64,000 nt of DNA. It comes from Anas platyrhynchos (Eukaryota; Chordata; Aves; Anseriformes; Anatidae). Shown piece after piece: positions 10,622 to 22,262 of the stretch. The notes beneath the pieces are model-generated. The model was given only the letters and a program-made list of their open reading frames with translations. It ran no database searches and was not told the DNA's origin. Made by a program: the position numbers and the translations under genes. The stretch is taken from positions 2,455,501 to 2,519,500 of the forward strand of contig NC_092616.1 of the NCBI RefSeq assembly GCF_047663525.1, in the 5' to 3' direction. Each line of letters opens with the position of its first letter. Positions within the stretch are counted from its first letter, which is position 1.

Positions 10622-11345
10622 CATCTCTCTGTGCCGTTTGCCCATCGCTCACATCTCTGCCCACCAAGGGCACGTGAGATACTGCTGTCCCTCACAGCCC
10701 TGCCTGTACTCTGCTCCTTTCTCCCGCTGTGCTTTGTCACACCCAGCACTTCCTTGTGCCTTTTCCCATAGGCTCCCCCCCCATGTCCAGATGGCATCAC
10801 TGCAGGGCAGCCCTCCCCAGGGCCCAGGCATCTGCCTGCAGCTTCCACAGCTGCTGCTCTTGATGGCCTCCTGAGGCCTGCCTGCTCCTGGCCCATCACA
10901 GTGTTGTGAGGAGGTGACCTCAGCAGCAGCAGCCCAGCCATGGTGGACAGAGCTGTCCCCTGCCAGATCTGCCGCCTGTGCCCCATGGGGTTTGTGATGC
11001 ACTCAATGACATCGCCGTGTCTGCCTGCCTGCCACCAGGTGGTCAGGTCACTGCAGTAGGAATGGCATCACAACCCACCTCCCAGCCGTGTCACTGGGAC
11101 TTTCCTCCACATGTCCCCTTTCCCCAGCTCCCAGCACTTCTGGGTTGGTTTCCTGATAGTTTGGGCGATATAAAATTCTAGAATCCCATCCACTTGCCTG
11201 TGAGTCTCCCAGTTATCTATATGTATGCAGTAACTGTGTATATACTTTTCCATTTACTTGCACATATATCTGTAGTTACAGATGGAGCTATACAAATATA
11301 TATTTCTATGCATACAGAAAGATGTGAACATACCCACCACCAGGA
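10622..11345. repeat. Segmental duplication, left part (pairs with 33582-34248)
   Basis: Almost identical to 33582-34248, including GTTGTGAGGAGGTGACCTCA and GGTTGGTTTCCTGATAGTT. Continuation beyond the plus-strand CR1 is at 12270. No coding exon recognised; the short frame opening at the ATG near 10940 is not kept in the second copy. Confidence 0.75.
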
Positions 11346-11439
11346 AAGGCAAATAATACAGTTATGATTGGAACAACTTTAGCTATCTGAAGCATTTCAT
11401 GAAACATTTTCACTCTGGTTTCCTCTAACATGCAGGAGA

Positions 11440-12268
11440 GAGTGACATGCCATGGAAAAGATCCTCCTTGAAGCAATGTCAAGATACATGCAAGACAAAG
11501 AGGTGATCCGAGAGAGCCAGCACGTTTTCATCAAGGGTAAATCGTGCCTGACCAATCTGGTGGCTTTCTACTATGGAGTGATTGCATCAATTGAAAAAGG
11601 AAGATCAATCGATGTCATCTTCCTGGACTTTTGGAAGATGTCATCTTCAAGGCCTTTGACGTGATCGCACATGACATCCTGCTCTCCAAATCGGAGAGGT
11701 ATGGATTTGATGGGTGCACCGTTCAGTGGATAAGGAATTGGCTTAAACTCGCACCCAGAGAATGGTGGTCAATGGCTCTGTGTCCAAGTGGAGGCTGGTG
11801 ATGAGTGGTGTCCTCAGGGGTCTGTCCTGGGACCAGTACTGTTCAGTATCTTTATCTATGACATAGACAGTAGGACCGAGTGCACCCTCAGCAAATTTGC
11901 AGATGACACCAAACTGAGTGGTGCTGTTGATATGACAGAAGGAAGGGATGACATCCAAAGGGACTTGGACACACTTGAGAAGTGGGCCCATGTGAACCTA
12001 ATGAGATTCAACACATCTAAGTGCAAGGTGCTGCACCTGGGCCGAGGCAATCCTGGGCACGAGTACAGGCTGGGAGAAGAACTCATTGAGAGTAGCCCTG
12101 CAGAGAAGGACTTGGGGGTTCTGTTAGATGAAAAGCTTGATGTGAGTTGGCAGTGTGTGCTTGTGGGCCAGAAGTCCAACTGTGTCCTGGGCTGTATCAA
12201 GAGATGAGCAGCCAGCAGGTGGAGGGAGGTGATTGTCCCCCTCTACTCTGTCCTTGTGAGGCCCAACT
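11440..12268 (+). mobile_element. CR1 LINE, reverse transcriptase fragment with frameshifts
   Basis: ORF2 pieces in several frames: [19 protein letters not shown], then GSVLGPVLF, the catalytic-box region [13 protein letters not shown], and [15 protein letters not shown]. Defective: frame changes occur near 11650 and 11790. Confidence 0.9.
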
Positions 12269-12269
12269 G

Positions 12270-13500
12270 TGTAATTGCACTTCTATTCGTCATTTCTTAC
12301 CTATGTCAATCTTTTCTTGTATAGCCAACCCTTGGAAGGTGCACCTCATTGGAGGCAACTTGGATTTAGCTCACTGTTGAGGACTGTGGGGTTTGTTTGT
12401 TAGCTTGGTTGGTGTTAGATGTTAACAACAAAACCAACAACAAAAACTGTGTCAGTGTACAGCCAGTTGAATGAGGAACAGAGGTGGGAATGGGTGCAAA
12501 GGAGCTGTAACAACAACCTGCAGAATACAGTGTAGAAGTCTGGTGTAAGGAAAAGTGATGCAAGTCCCAGGTGGCTGATGAGAGAAGTGGTGGGGATGGA
12601 GAGCTGAGCAGCAAGGCTGACCACAGTGTCTAGAACATCAAGGAACTGTTTTCTACCTCTCCAGACCTCCTTAGGAGGCAGATTGGATCCATTACAAATA
12701 AAGAATGATGGTATCCGTTCTTCTGAAAACTCTAAGCTAATGGAAAATAATCTTAAATAAGGAAAATGCACTTAGAAATCTGGTAATTGAATACTTTCTC
12801 TATAAACTGCATTCTTGAAACCTCACTGATTAACTGTATAAGTCTGAAAGACTGGATGAAAATGGCTGAATGGTAATGAGCCCCATGGTGCATTTGGTGC
12901 TGTGTCCATGAACTTCAAGTAGTGAGAGGAGAATGATGTAACTGCAGGAGAAGTAAAAGTCAGAAGGAATCTTTGAAGTGTCTAGGAGCATTAATGGGCC
13001 CCAGTGAGGGTCATTACTGACAAAGCCTCCCCATGGACTTGTTAGAGCAGACAATTGGAGGCCATGATTGCAGGTAGACAAAGGCACTGGGCAGGAGACT
13101 CTGCTGCTGAGTAAAGGCCTTGGTTTGTTTGGTGAAGCAGAAAGGCCAAGCCCTGGTCCCCAGCCCCTGGGCAGGGAGGTCCTGTCCCTCACCCATGGCT
13201 CAGGGCTCTTCCTGGGGCAGTAGGATGTGGGGTGTGTGATGCTGTGTGAAGGACAACGCTATGACACCTGCTGGCCTCCCCACTGGGTTGCAAGGAGGCA
13301 TCAAGGCCCCGTTGTCATGAGCACAACATCTGTCCTCATGAGCCTCAGTAGCAGAGACAACTGCCATAGCCAGGGGGACAAAGACCTTAGTGCTGTTGGG
13401 GCCTTGCAGCCTTGTCAGTGCTCTTGGTATTCTCCAACGCAGGCTGTCCTGCACTGTCCTATCCCCGCCCCCAAATCGCCCTTCAAGCAGGTGTCCTAAC
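12270..13500. repeat. Segmental duplication, right part (pairs with 36100-36360 and 39120-40310)
   Basis: Non-coding sequence shared with two other places. A minus-strand open frame at 12830-13192 recurs at 39674-40036 but begins with GTG, not ATG, and matches no family I know. Confidence 0.65.
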
Positions 13501-14439
13501 CCATCAGCATTCTGGTACACTGTGAGCTGATCAGACAGATGAAACCTTACCAGCATCTTCCAATCCACATACCTGCTGCTGGCCTTCCAGCTTCTCAGGG
13601 AGATGTGACCAAGCTGTGTGCCTGTTGCTGTCCCACCGTATAATCGGGCAGAAGGGACTTGAAAACCCACACCCAAGGCCTCTTCCTGCATGGGGTCTAT
13701 CAGGCTCTGTTGTAGTTAGATTCCAGGGGCTGAAGCTGATTGGTTCAGTTTAGCAAAGAGCAGACTATATGTATATATATAATTACATTTATATATATAT
13801 ATATGTATAAACTAAGCAAGCTTTATTATGAGCTATTTGCATACATACAGACCCCAGGGCGATGACACTGGTACCGATGAGCATGGTGGTTTCCCCAGTC
13901 AATGATGTACTAGAGGAAGGAGTCAGTAGGCACACTGCTTGAACGGTTGTCCCCATTGAGGCAACGTTGTCCTTGATAGTGCATCACATCTCTCTCCTCT
14001 GGTGGAGTACTCATTTTATCCCCTCCTATCCAGTAGCTGTTCTGACACGTGGGGCCAACACATGTCACAATGGCCACCATGCTCCTTCTTGGTGTTGTAT
14101 AAGCACGACTACAAATGCACATGTGCACCACTTGAGTTGGAGTTGAACTGGCTCCGTGAAAGTTGTTACTTCATCCGTCATTATCTTCCCCTGCTGTCCT
14201 CTGGTCAGCTTTTCCAGCTGCAAGTGTCATGAGTACAAGCTAAGCCATAAACTTTCTCCAGCCTTGCCACAGTCTTGCCAGCATTGTCTCAGTCATCTAA
14301 TTGACACAAATTACTACACCATGTATCACAAACTGCTTCAAATATACACTCCTCAGAGGATCTACTGTGTTCATAGTAACACATGATGTACATGTATCTC
14401 TACCTCTGCTCTCTCCTAATTCCAAGATTTAATAAAGAC
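13501..14439. other. Intergenic, AT microsatellite and possible LTR
   Basis: Contains a TA-rich microsatellite (about 13768-13808). It is followed by GCTTTATTATGAGC, which may be a minus-strand poly(A) region of an LTR. No gene seen. Confidence 0.4.
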
Positions 14440-14880
14440 ATTCAACAGTGTTGGCCCAAGTGCTGATCACTGAGGGATACTGCTAGGAACTGTCTGACAG
14501 GAGAACTTTGCACCACAGATGACACCTGGACCTGATTGTCCAGCATGCTTCCCACCCACAGCCTCATCCATTTGTTAAGTCCACATAGCACCAACCAGGC
14601 TAGAAGAAGTCTCTGGCAGACAATGTCAAAAGCCTTCCTAAAGTGCACGTAGACAGCATCCCTTTCTTTCCCCTCACCTATGGGTTCAGCAATCCCGTTT
14701 TTGTCCAAGTGCCTGGAGGTGGCTGTAGCTTGGTCCATCACCTTCTGAGGGAATGAGGTGAGGCTGACCAGCCTGAATTCTCCCCACCCTCCTCTGTCCT
14801 CTTCCAGAAGAAAGGTTTGATGTCATTCCAAGTCTCCAGAAAGCTCTCTGGTCCCTCTGGCACATTTCCTGACACAGTCC
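14440..14880 (-). mobile_element. Degenerate CR1-like reverse transcriptase fragment
   Basis: The minus strand reads RKAFDIVCQRLLLAWLVLCG and related pieces that line up with the KAFDTVSH region of CR1 ORF2. Older than the other CR1s. Related remnants at 40550-40870 (-) and 62950-63560 (+). Confidence 0.6.
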
Positions 14881-15280
14881 AAAAAGGCAGGGGAGGGTGA
14901 TGCAACAGACAGGGGCATTTGCAATGAACCTGTGTAGGGCAGGTGAGATGGATCTCATGGGGATGGTGGGGATTGTTCATGGCATCATACATGGAAGCAT
15001 CAGGGCTTTGAGATGGGTCCATATTTGAGCTGGCCTTCTGCACTTCTCGTACACAGAACAGTATTCAGAGACACAAGTCCTTCCCTTGCACACCCAAAGG
15101 CAGGGCATTGCAATGATTGTGGTGTCTCTCTGGCTCCTTCTGCCTCTCCTAGAGCCTGGGAGGCATCTCAGCCCTGTGGTGCATTGCCCTTCTGGGTACT
15201 TGTTTGAGATACCCTATGGCATGCGGAGTGGACATAGACTGAAGACATTAGTGCTCACTCAGGTTCCCCTCAGCACAATA
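14881..15280. repeat. Duplicated sequence (pairs with 40870-41130)
   Basis: 15070-15250 matches 40935-41130 (CACCCAAAGGCAGGGCATTG). Probably part of the same old repeat as the CR1-like fragment to its left. Confidence 0.45.
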
Positions 15281-15345
15281 CAGAATCATAGAATCATTAA
15301 AGTTGCAAAAGACCTCCAAGACCATCTGGTCCAACCACAGCAAAA
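15281..15345 (-). mobile_element. CR1 3'-end scrap
   Basis: CAGAATCATAGAATCATTAA followed by AAAGACCTCCAAGACCATCT is the reversed 3' terminus of a very short CR1 copy. Confidence 0.8.
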
Positions 15346-16064
15346 TCAAATGATAGGGAGTAGAGCAAAAGCAAAAGCAAAAAGCAGCCAATGAGAAGTG
15401 ATCTTGCAGAAGTTGCGCCCTTATGTGCCCAAGTGGCATAGGCAGTGCTGGTTTCCCTCTCTAATGTGGAAAAGGCTGGGTCACCTTCTCAAGAGAGAAT
15501 TTTTGCCAGGAAGAAGTGCTTTTCTGTGATTCCTCTTTCTGCACAGCAGAATGACAAAAAGACAAACATTTCATCAAAGCTTTTCATACAGGCCCTGCTG
15601 CAGACAGGAAGCCTCACTGTGAGCTCTGGAGGGAACCCAGAAGACTGTAACAAGCACCAGGAAGATCCAGCAAGCTCAAGATATCTTCTATAGAGTAGAA
15701 AATGTTTGAAATTGGAAAGAATTCATGTCTGTGAGTGAAGGAGAAAGACATATGTTATGTCAACATGGCAGTGCTGAAGGCCCTTACAAAATCAGAGATG
15801 ATGAAGTTTCGTTTTGGCATTTGTGCCTTGGCCTAGGAGGTGGGGAATGCCTAGTGCTGGGGCGTCTGTGCTCATCTGTACCCTGTGAGTTGACCTTGCT
15901 CTCTTCCCCTCTGTCACTCTCCACACTTGGATGGACACATAAAACATCCACAATCCTGGAGGATGCATGAACCTCCTGGAGTGATGTCCCTTTATTGCAG
16001 GGGGACAGTGAGACACATGAGATGCAGGGAGAGAGCACAGTGTGTGTAGCAGTGAGTGTGTATG
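15346..16064. other. Intergenic, nothing recognised
   Basis: No exon, repeat family or conserved block identified by eye. Confidence 0.4.
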
Positions 16065-16820
16065 CAGGTTGCTGAGGACACAAAACTGGGAGAAGTGATT
16101 GATAGAGAAGAAGGGTGTTCTTCCATCCACATAGACCTCAGCATGCTGGGGAACCAGAACCTCAGGAATTTTAACAAAGGGAAAAGGAAGTCCTTCCCAT
16201 AGTGAGAAATAAGTCCTGCACCTGTACAGGCTGGGGAGGGACTGATGAAGAGACAAGGACCTTGGGGTACTGGTAGACAGCAAGCTGACCATGAGCCAGC
16301 AGGCTGCCTTTGCATCAAGGGTGGCCAACAGCCTCCTGGACTGCATTAGACAGAGCATTGCCAGCAGGTCAAAGGAGGCGGTCCTTCCACTCTGCTCAGC
16401 ACTGGTAATGCCATTTTTGCAGTCCTATGTTTGTTGCTGGGCTTCAAAGTACAAGAAGGACATGGGTTGAGAGAGCTGGTACTATTCAGCTTGGAGAAGA
16501 GACCGTTCCAAGGGTGTTCTTGTCAATGTCTGACAAAAGGACAGGATAAGGGAACCAGGATGTTCTCAGGGCGGCTGAGCAGCAGGACAAGAGGCAATGG
16601 CCACTAACTGACCCTAAGAAAACTTCTCTTTACTGTAGGTGACTGACGAACATTGCCCAGAGAGATACTGCAGCTTCCATCCTTGGGGATGTTCTAAACA
16701 CTGCTGGACCCTGTCCTGGCCAACCTGCTCCAGCTGGCCATGCTTGAGTGGGAAGTGCTTGAACTAGACAGTCTCCATAGGCCTCTTCCAACCCTCATTA
16801 TTTTGTGATTCTGTAATGCC
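16065..16820 (+). mobile_element. CR1 LINE, degenerate, with 3' end
   Basis: Degraded ORF2 text (AGGACCTTGGGGTACTGGTA, GACCATGAGCCAGCAGGCTG) leads into the CR1 3' UTR and terminus (CTTCCAACCCTCATTATTTT, then GTGATTCTGTAATG). Confidence 0.85.
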
Positions 16821-17269
16821 CAACAGTGTTTCTGAGAAATTTTCTGTGGTACCCTCATCCTCGTTGAGTCCTGCAGCCCATGGATCAGAGCTGCATTTTG
16901 AGGATGAACATGGTCACTGGGTAGTGCTGAGGACAGGGCCAGACAGGGATTACAAAAGCCAGCAACGTCACAACACACAGAAGTGCCCATTACCCCTGGC
17001 TCCACTGTCCAGCCCCTTCCCCTGACAAGACTTAGTGTCACAAAGGACCTCTGGAGCTCTCTCGCACCATGGTCTGCTCTGAGCAGGGATAACTTAACTA
17101 AGAGATCGGATTGGTCAGTACTTTCTCCTGACCAAGTGTTAATTCACAATCGTGGTGATTTATTTTCTCCTTAAAACCATTATAAATTTCTTTCTGCCTT
17201 CTTCAAGCCTAACTGTATTAGGTGTGGCTGGGATTGAGTTAACATTCTTACAGCAGCTTAAATAGTGCT

Positions 17270-17640
17270 GTTCTTTCCATTTTTTCAAGGGCAAGAAGAA
17301 GGACCAATGAGACTTATAGGCTGGTCAGCCTCACCTTCTTCCCTATGAAGATAACAGAGCAGCTCATCCTGTCAACCATTTACAGGCAAAGAAAGGACAT
17401 GAAAGTCATGGGCAGTAGTAAGCTGGACTCACCAAAGGGAAGTCATGCTTGAACAACTTGAAAACGTTCTATGATAAAATGACTGATACCTCAAGCATTC
17501 TGTGAAATTGTGTGATCTTGGACTAAGGCTCCTGTGAAAGCTTCTCCTATCTGTTCATGCAACAACAAGCCAATTGGGATCTTGGGCTGAGGGTCCCATG
17601 TGCACAGTGATGGTCAACAGTTTCCCAAGCTAATAGAGTA
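17270..17640 (+). mobile_element. Degenerate CR1 ORF2 fragment
   Basis: TAGGCTGGTCAGCCTCACCT then AAGATAACAGAGCAGCTCAT corresponds to the NYRPVSLTS and LMEQ part of CR1 ORF2, with later stops. Confidence 0.65.
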
Positions 17641-17994
17641 TCCACATTTTTGTCTATCAGAAAATTTCCAGCCCAGGTCAGCTCCTGTCTGATCTCTCCC
17701 CATTCCTCTTCTGATCAGGCCTGGTGCTCCTGGCCTCCTCCAAATGCTCCTCACAGGACCCTGAGTGCTGCTCCACAGAGAGAGGGGACTGTGATGCCCA
17801 AGGTGCTGGAGTTACTTTGTACCGGCTAAAATGGTCAAAGTAGGAAACACCCACAATGCACAAGAGTCCAGTCCTCATTCTGCAACACACCTCCCTGTGA
17901 CCCCCACCCCTGAACCTATGGAAAACGAAGCACAGCCAAGACAATGGAGACTGCAATTCCTGAAGCTAATTCCTGCTTTCATAAGGAAAAAGAG

Positions 17995-18075
17995 ACCACC
18001 CTTAACCTTACCCTTACCATAAGCAATACAACAACACTTACATGTACACTTACGCTTACGCTTACCCTAGCAATT
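17995..18075. repeat. Degenerate TTACCC/CTTACG hexamer tract
   Basis: Loose hexamers (CCCTTAACCTTACCCTTACC, then CTTACGCTTACGCTTACCC). The units differ from the vertebrate telomere unit TAACCC by base order, so this is only telomere-like. Confidence 0.45.
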
Positions 18076-18325
18076 ACTCGTACAATTACGACCAGCCTTC
18101 TGTTCCTGCAGTGAGGAGGCACCCTTTTATTAGAGATGCTCCTCAGGAAGACAGAAATAACACCTTGATGACAACTGTACAGAAGGCCTTTGGATTAGCA
18201 GGCACAGCAGGTTCATGCCTTTGGAGATGAGGGGTGGATAAATACATTTGTGTATTAACATGATCATCAGAATTTAAAAGAAAAAATGCACAGACCTTCC
18301 CTGGGGTAAAAGAAGGAAAAACCTG

Positions 18326-19280
18326 TCAGGAAACGTGGGCATCTTCCTGCTCCTGACTGTGAACCCATTGAATCAGTTTCCTGAGGGCATATTTGAGTTC
18401 CTGGTTCCTCAAGCTGTAGATGAGGGGGTTCACTGCTGGAGGAATCACTGAGTACAAGAACTTCCACCAGCAGATCCAGAGATGGAGAGGAGATGGAGGA
18501 GGGCTTCAGGTAGAAAAACATACACGTGCTGATAACCATAAAGACCACGGCCAAGTGAGGGAGGCACGTGGAAAAGGCTTTGTGCTGTCCCTGCTCAGAG
18601 GGCATCTGCAACACAATACTGAAGATTTTAATGTAAGACAGGATAATGAAAACAAAACATCCTAGAGCAAGGACAAAACTGCTGGCAAACACCCCAACTT
18701 CCCGGAGATAGAAATCTGAGCAGGACAGTTTGAAGATCTGGGGGATTTCACAGAAGAATTGGTCCACAGCATTGCCTTGGCAGAGGGGCAGAGAAAATGT
18801 ATTGGCAGTGTGCAGGACAGCATTGAGAAAGCCACTGCCCCAGGCAGCTTCTGCCATCTGGGAACAAGATCTGCTGCCCAGGAGGATCCCGTAGTGCAGG
18901 GGCTTGCAGATGGCAATGTAGCGGTCATAGGACATGATGGTGAGAACAGAATATTCTGCTGATATCAAAAAGAGGAAAAAAAAGAACTGTGCAGCACATC
19001 CTGAGTAGGAGATGGCCCTGGTGTCCCAGAGGGAATTGGCCATTGCTTTGGGGACAGTGGTGGAGATGCAGCCTAGGTCAATCACGGAGAGGTTGAGGAG
19101 GAAGAAGTACATGGGGGTGTGGAGGCGGTGGTCGCAGGCTACGGCGGTGAGGATGAGGCCGTTGCCCAGGAGGGCAGCCAGGTAGATGCCCAGGAAGAGC
19201 GCGAAGTGCAGGAGCTGCAGCTCCCTTGTGTCTGCGAATGGCAGGAGGAGGAACTCGGTGATGGAGCTGCTGTTGGACAT
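18326..19280 (-). pseudogene. Olfactory receptor, OR14-like, frameshifted in TM7
   Basis: ATG at 19280 opens MSNSSSITEFLLL, and all motifs follow through TM6 (GN, LHTPMYFFLLNLSVIDLG, SYDRYIAICKPLHYG, KAFSTCLPHL). One extra base at about 18456-18457 (GTTCTTGTACTC where its relatives have GTTCTGTACTC on the coding strand) shifts the frame just before TM7. Correcting for that base, the usual NPLIYS, RNQEL and a stop at 18326-18328 would give 317 residues. The uncorrected frame instead runs to 18267 with an unrelated tail. The error could be biological or an assembly mistake at a TT run. Loss of its promoter block supports a real pseudogene. A splice acceptor (CATCCAG) lies just upstream of the ATG. 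Confidence 0.9.
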
Positions 19281-19299
19281 TTAATTCCTGTGGGCCTGA

Positions 19300-19712
19300 G
19301 GACCTGGCTCTGAGGACCTGGATGAGGAAAGTACAGCAAAATGTTAGGCTAGACACTGTGAGCAAAATGTACTCTAGTCTTGTTAAACCTCAAAGCTGTT
19401 GTTGCCCTTTCAGGAAAACCTCCGCTGCAGTTGCCTTGGTCAAGCTCTGGTGGATGCTATGAGAGGGTGCCACTGGGAGCAGGGGACTCTGGAAGTCCTT
19501 GGCATTACTGCTGCACTCCAAGTGCAATCTTGTGGGTGCTGAGAGGCAAAGGCTCTGTCCCTTAGAGCCGAGTGAGGGCAGCCATCCTGTCCCTCAGTCC
19601 TGTTCACAGGTGCCCTGCGCTGGCACCACTTTGAGCTGGAAGATACCAGACTCAGGTGTTCCCCTGAGAAGGGTCTAAACACTGCTGAGAGCAAAGGAAT
19701 CCAGATACAGGG
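19300..19712 (-). promoter_or_regulatory. Truncated leader intron of OR2
   Basis: Reverse complement matches about 22830-23200 upstream of the OR at 23232 (GCCACTGGGAGCAGGGGACT, and GAGTGAGGGCAGCCATCCTG). At about 19713 it stops and unrelated DNA begins, so neither the intronic conserved block nor the promoter block is present for this gene. Confidence 0.65.
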
Positions 19713-20450
19713 ATAACAGGGCCGGTAGCCTGGACTTAGAGGGCAGGGAAGCCAAGCAGCTGGGATCCCTCCCCAGGGAAGGGGGCATTGACAAAGCAAT
19801 TGCAAAGGGGGCACAATTCCTCCCTCTCTTGAGATAACTCCTGTCAGGTATAAAGGAAAGGTATCCCTTCAAGGAAGATGTTGTATGTCACCCAGGCAAA
19901 TGGGCAACCAGGGAGAGAGGCAGCCCATATCTGATGGAATTGGCCATGCTGGAGGTGATTTATGGTGATTTATGCACATTCAACAGTTTTCTACCTTGCC
20001 CAGTCACTCACAGGATCCTTCAGCTGTGGGGTTGCTGAGGGTCGAAGTGCCAGTAGCTACCCAAATGGTGCACCAGTGGCAATATGGCACCATCCAAGAT
20101 TCCCTGATTCCCATATATATGGTGATTCATTAACTGGAGAGCCAAGGACTGATCAGCAAAATTTGTTCACCTTTAATAATCCCATAGGGTCAGTGCAAAC
20201 ATGTGATGGAGATCTGAGACTAACGGTGGAGTATTGTGTCTAGAATGAAGTCACACCAAGTTCAACAGATCGTCTATAGTCTTCTCTCCTTATAGTCTTA
20301 GCTCTAAGAGCATTTAAATGATCTCTTACAGCACCTGAATGCTGCTGTCTGATCCCTTCCTGGGATCATAAGGAGCCAGTACCTTCAGGCCAGAACACTC
20401 TCCCTGTACCCTTGGATGCAGGCCCCTAGGTCCCATGGACTGTTAAGGGT
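19713..20450 (+). mobile_element. ERVL-type pol fragment, decayed
   Basis: The plus strand carries a reverse-transcriptase N-terminal patch (FNNPIGSVQ, then LRLTVEYCV followed by a stop) preceded by matching upstream text. The same sequence lies inverted at about 51230-51960. It has stops and cannot encode an enzyme. It entered this locus before the two OR upstream regions were duplicated. Confidence 0.55.
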
Positions 20451-21211
20451 ATAGTTTGCAAAGTAACCATGGATTTTATCCTCACTGATGACCTGTTGTG
20501 CTCCTGCAAAGTCCTTCCTCAAGGAACAAAGGGCAGGGAGACCTGGCTGGTGAGAGCTGAGGCACTGTGGAGATGTCCGAGACACAACAGCCATTACAGC
20601 CAAGGGCCGTGTAGAAGAGAAAGGAAAAAAGAGAACATTTAAAAGAGAACAGAATAGGTTTAGCTCTGCCTGTGACACATGACTCCTTTTGCTCTGCTGA
20701 CAGCCTCTGCATGCTGCTCTGAACATAAGGAGTAGGGACAGGCTCAGTTGTCCTACATGTGGCATCTGCTGGCATTTCAGTTGGCCTGAGGAATGCCCCA
20801 TCAGACTAAAGGATCAACCTCAAATTTCAGCAGGTATTTCCATCTGAACAGCTCCTGCCTGTCCTCCATCTCCACTAAGGAGCTATTGTGGCTCAGTAAT
20901 TCGCATTAAGGTGCCTATGTTGTGGACACCTGAACTGAGGCCTGAGGAATCCCAGCTCCTGTGGGTCTGTGGCAGATATGGGAGGGAGCTGAGATCCTTT
21001 TCCAGCCCCAGAAATAACAACCAGAATGAGATGCCTTGACTGACTCTGCTGAATTAATTCCTTAAGTGGGGATGAAAGAGATCAGTCCCTGACCATGATT
21101 TCATGTAAAAAATGAAACTGGGACAAGAAGATGTGATTGTTACACTTAATTGGTGTTCTGTAAGGAGAAATGACCCTGGTGTGAAGAAGTGTGTGTGCCA
21201 TGGGAGGGCTG
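20451..21211 (+). repeat. Left flank of OR promoter copy 2
   Basis: Continuous with the inverted copy at 50480-51230 and partly with 55960-56460. Unknown content, no exon. It carries GTGCCTATGTTGTGGACACC, found in similar form at 50740 (inverted). Confidence 0.5.
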
Positions 21212-21835
21212 GAGCCCCAGGGATCCCTTCAGGCTGTTTGCCAGCAGGTTCCCCTGCAGCCCCAGGGCCATGTGCAGGGAGCCTGGTGGGGGGCAGAGCA
21301 AGGGAGGCCTTGGGCTGGGCCTCTGCTGCTGAGCTGGGCCGGGCTCCTGGGCCCAAGGGGAGCTCCTGGCAAGCGGGCAGCGCTGCACAGAGACAGCTCT
21401 GCCCAGGAGCAGCTCCTCTGCACAGCACAGCAGGGCTGGGGGCACTGCCTGCAGAGACACAGTGCTTAAAGGCAGGCAGAAGTGGCAGCATGCCCAGAGC
21501 TCACCGGGGGAGAAGACTTCCCAGCCCTGCACCCGGTAAGTGTCTGGCTGGAGGGCAATGCAGCCGCAGTTCGTGGAGGCAGGAGAAGCCGGGGGTGCAG
21601 GCAGGGGTGTCCAGGGCTGTGGTGCAGAGCAGGGTCCCTGCTGTGGCCCAGGGGCTGTGTGGCGGGGCAGGGCCTCTGCCGCCTGCCAGGCTCAGCACTC
21701 AGCCTGCCCGGGGAGCTGCCCAGGGCGCTGCAGGGAGAAGCTGTGGGTGGAAGGAGCCCCCCCTGGCAGGGCAGGGTCCTGCTGCTGGTGGGAGGCTGCT
21801 GCCTGGGGCAGCCTGCTCACAGCTCCACAGCACAC
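21212..21835 (+). promoter_or_regulatory. OR promoter and exon 1 module, copy 2 (for OR at 23232)
   Basis: CCCAAGGG at 21352-21359, TTAAAG at 21466-21471, exon end 21535 with GTAAGT donor. With the acceptor at 23203-23204 the intron is 1669 bases. Spacing from site to box (114 bases) and box to donor (70 bases) equals copies 1, 3 and 5. Confidence 0.7.
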
Positions 21836-22039
21836 CAAGGGAATTTCAAAGGGAACTTCACTCTCACCTTCCCTTAGCCTCTCCTTTCAGTTTCTCTTTT
21901 TGGTTCAGTGGAAATAGAAAGATATGATGCTATCCTATAAAAGCCTGAGAGTCCTAAGGCATCCTAAGGAGGTTACAATGACCCCCAGTAAGTCCCTTCC
22001 TGCCCTTCAACCCCTAGAAACCTCCACCACTCCTTGCAC

Positions 22040-22262
22040 AGTGTCAGCAGGGTTGGAGTGACCTGGTCTCTAGGACGTGTCCCCAGCGAGCTGCCCCTGG
22101 GCAGAGCCGTGCTGCCAGGAGGTGTCTGCAGGGCAGAGCTGAGCACCCAGAGGATGGGATGGGGGCTGTGAGCTGCAGGCAGGAGGCGTGGGGACAGAGA
22201 CCCAGCTGCAGGCAGGGACAGCCGCAGGCTTCACAACCATGGGCAGGGAGTGAGAGATAGCT
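22040..22262 (+). promoter_or_regulatory. Conserved intronic block of OR3
   Basis: Same block as at 4178, with three AGCTGCAGGCAG-like units. The third is altered in this copy (AGCCGCAGGC). Confidence 0.45.

Noticed and set aside
12830-13192. 120-codon minus-strand frame conserved at 39674-40036 (about 88 percent identical)
   Set aside because: Begins with GTG, no ATG, no family. The similarity equals that of the surrounding duplicated DNA.
19962-20243. 93-codon frame repeated at 51418-51699, at first taken for a novel small gene
   Set aside because: The TFNNPIGSVQ and LRLTVEYCV patch fits the start of an ERVL-type reverse transcriptase, so it is a viral relic in a duplicated segment.
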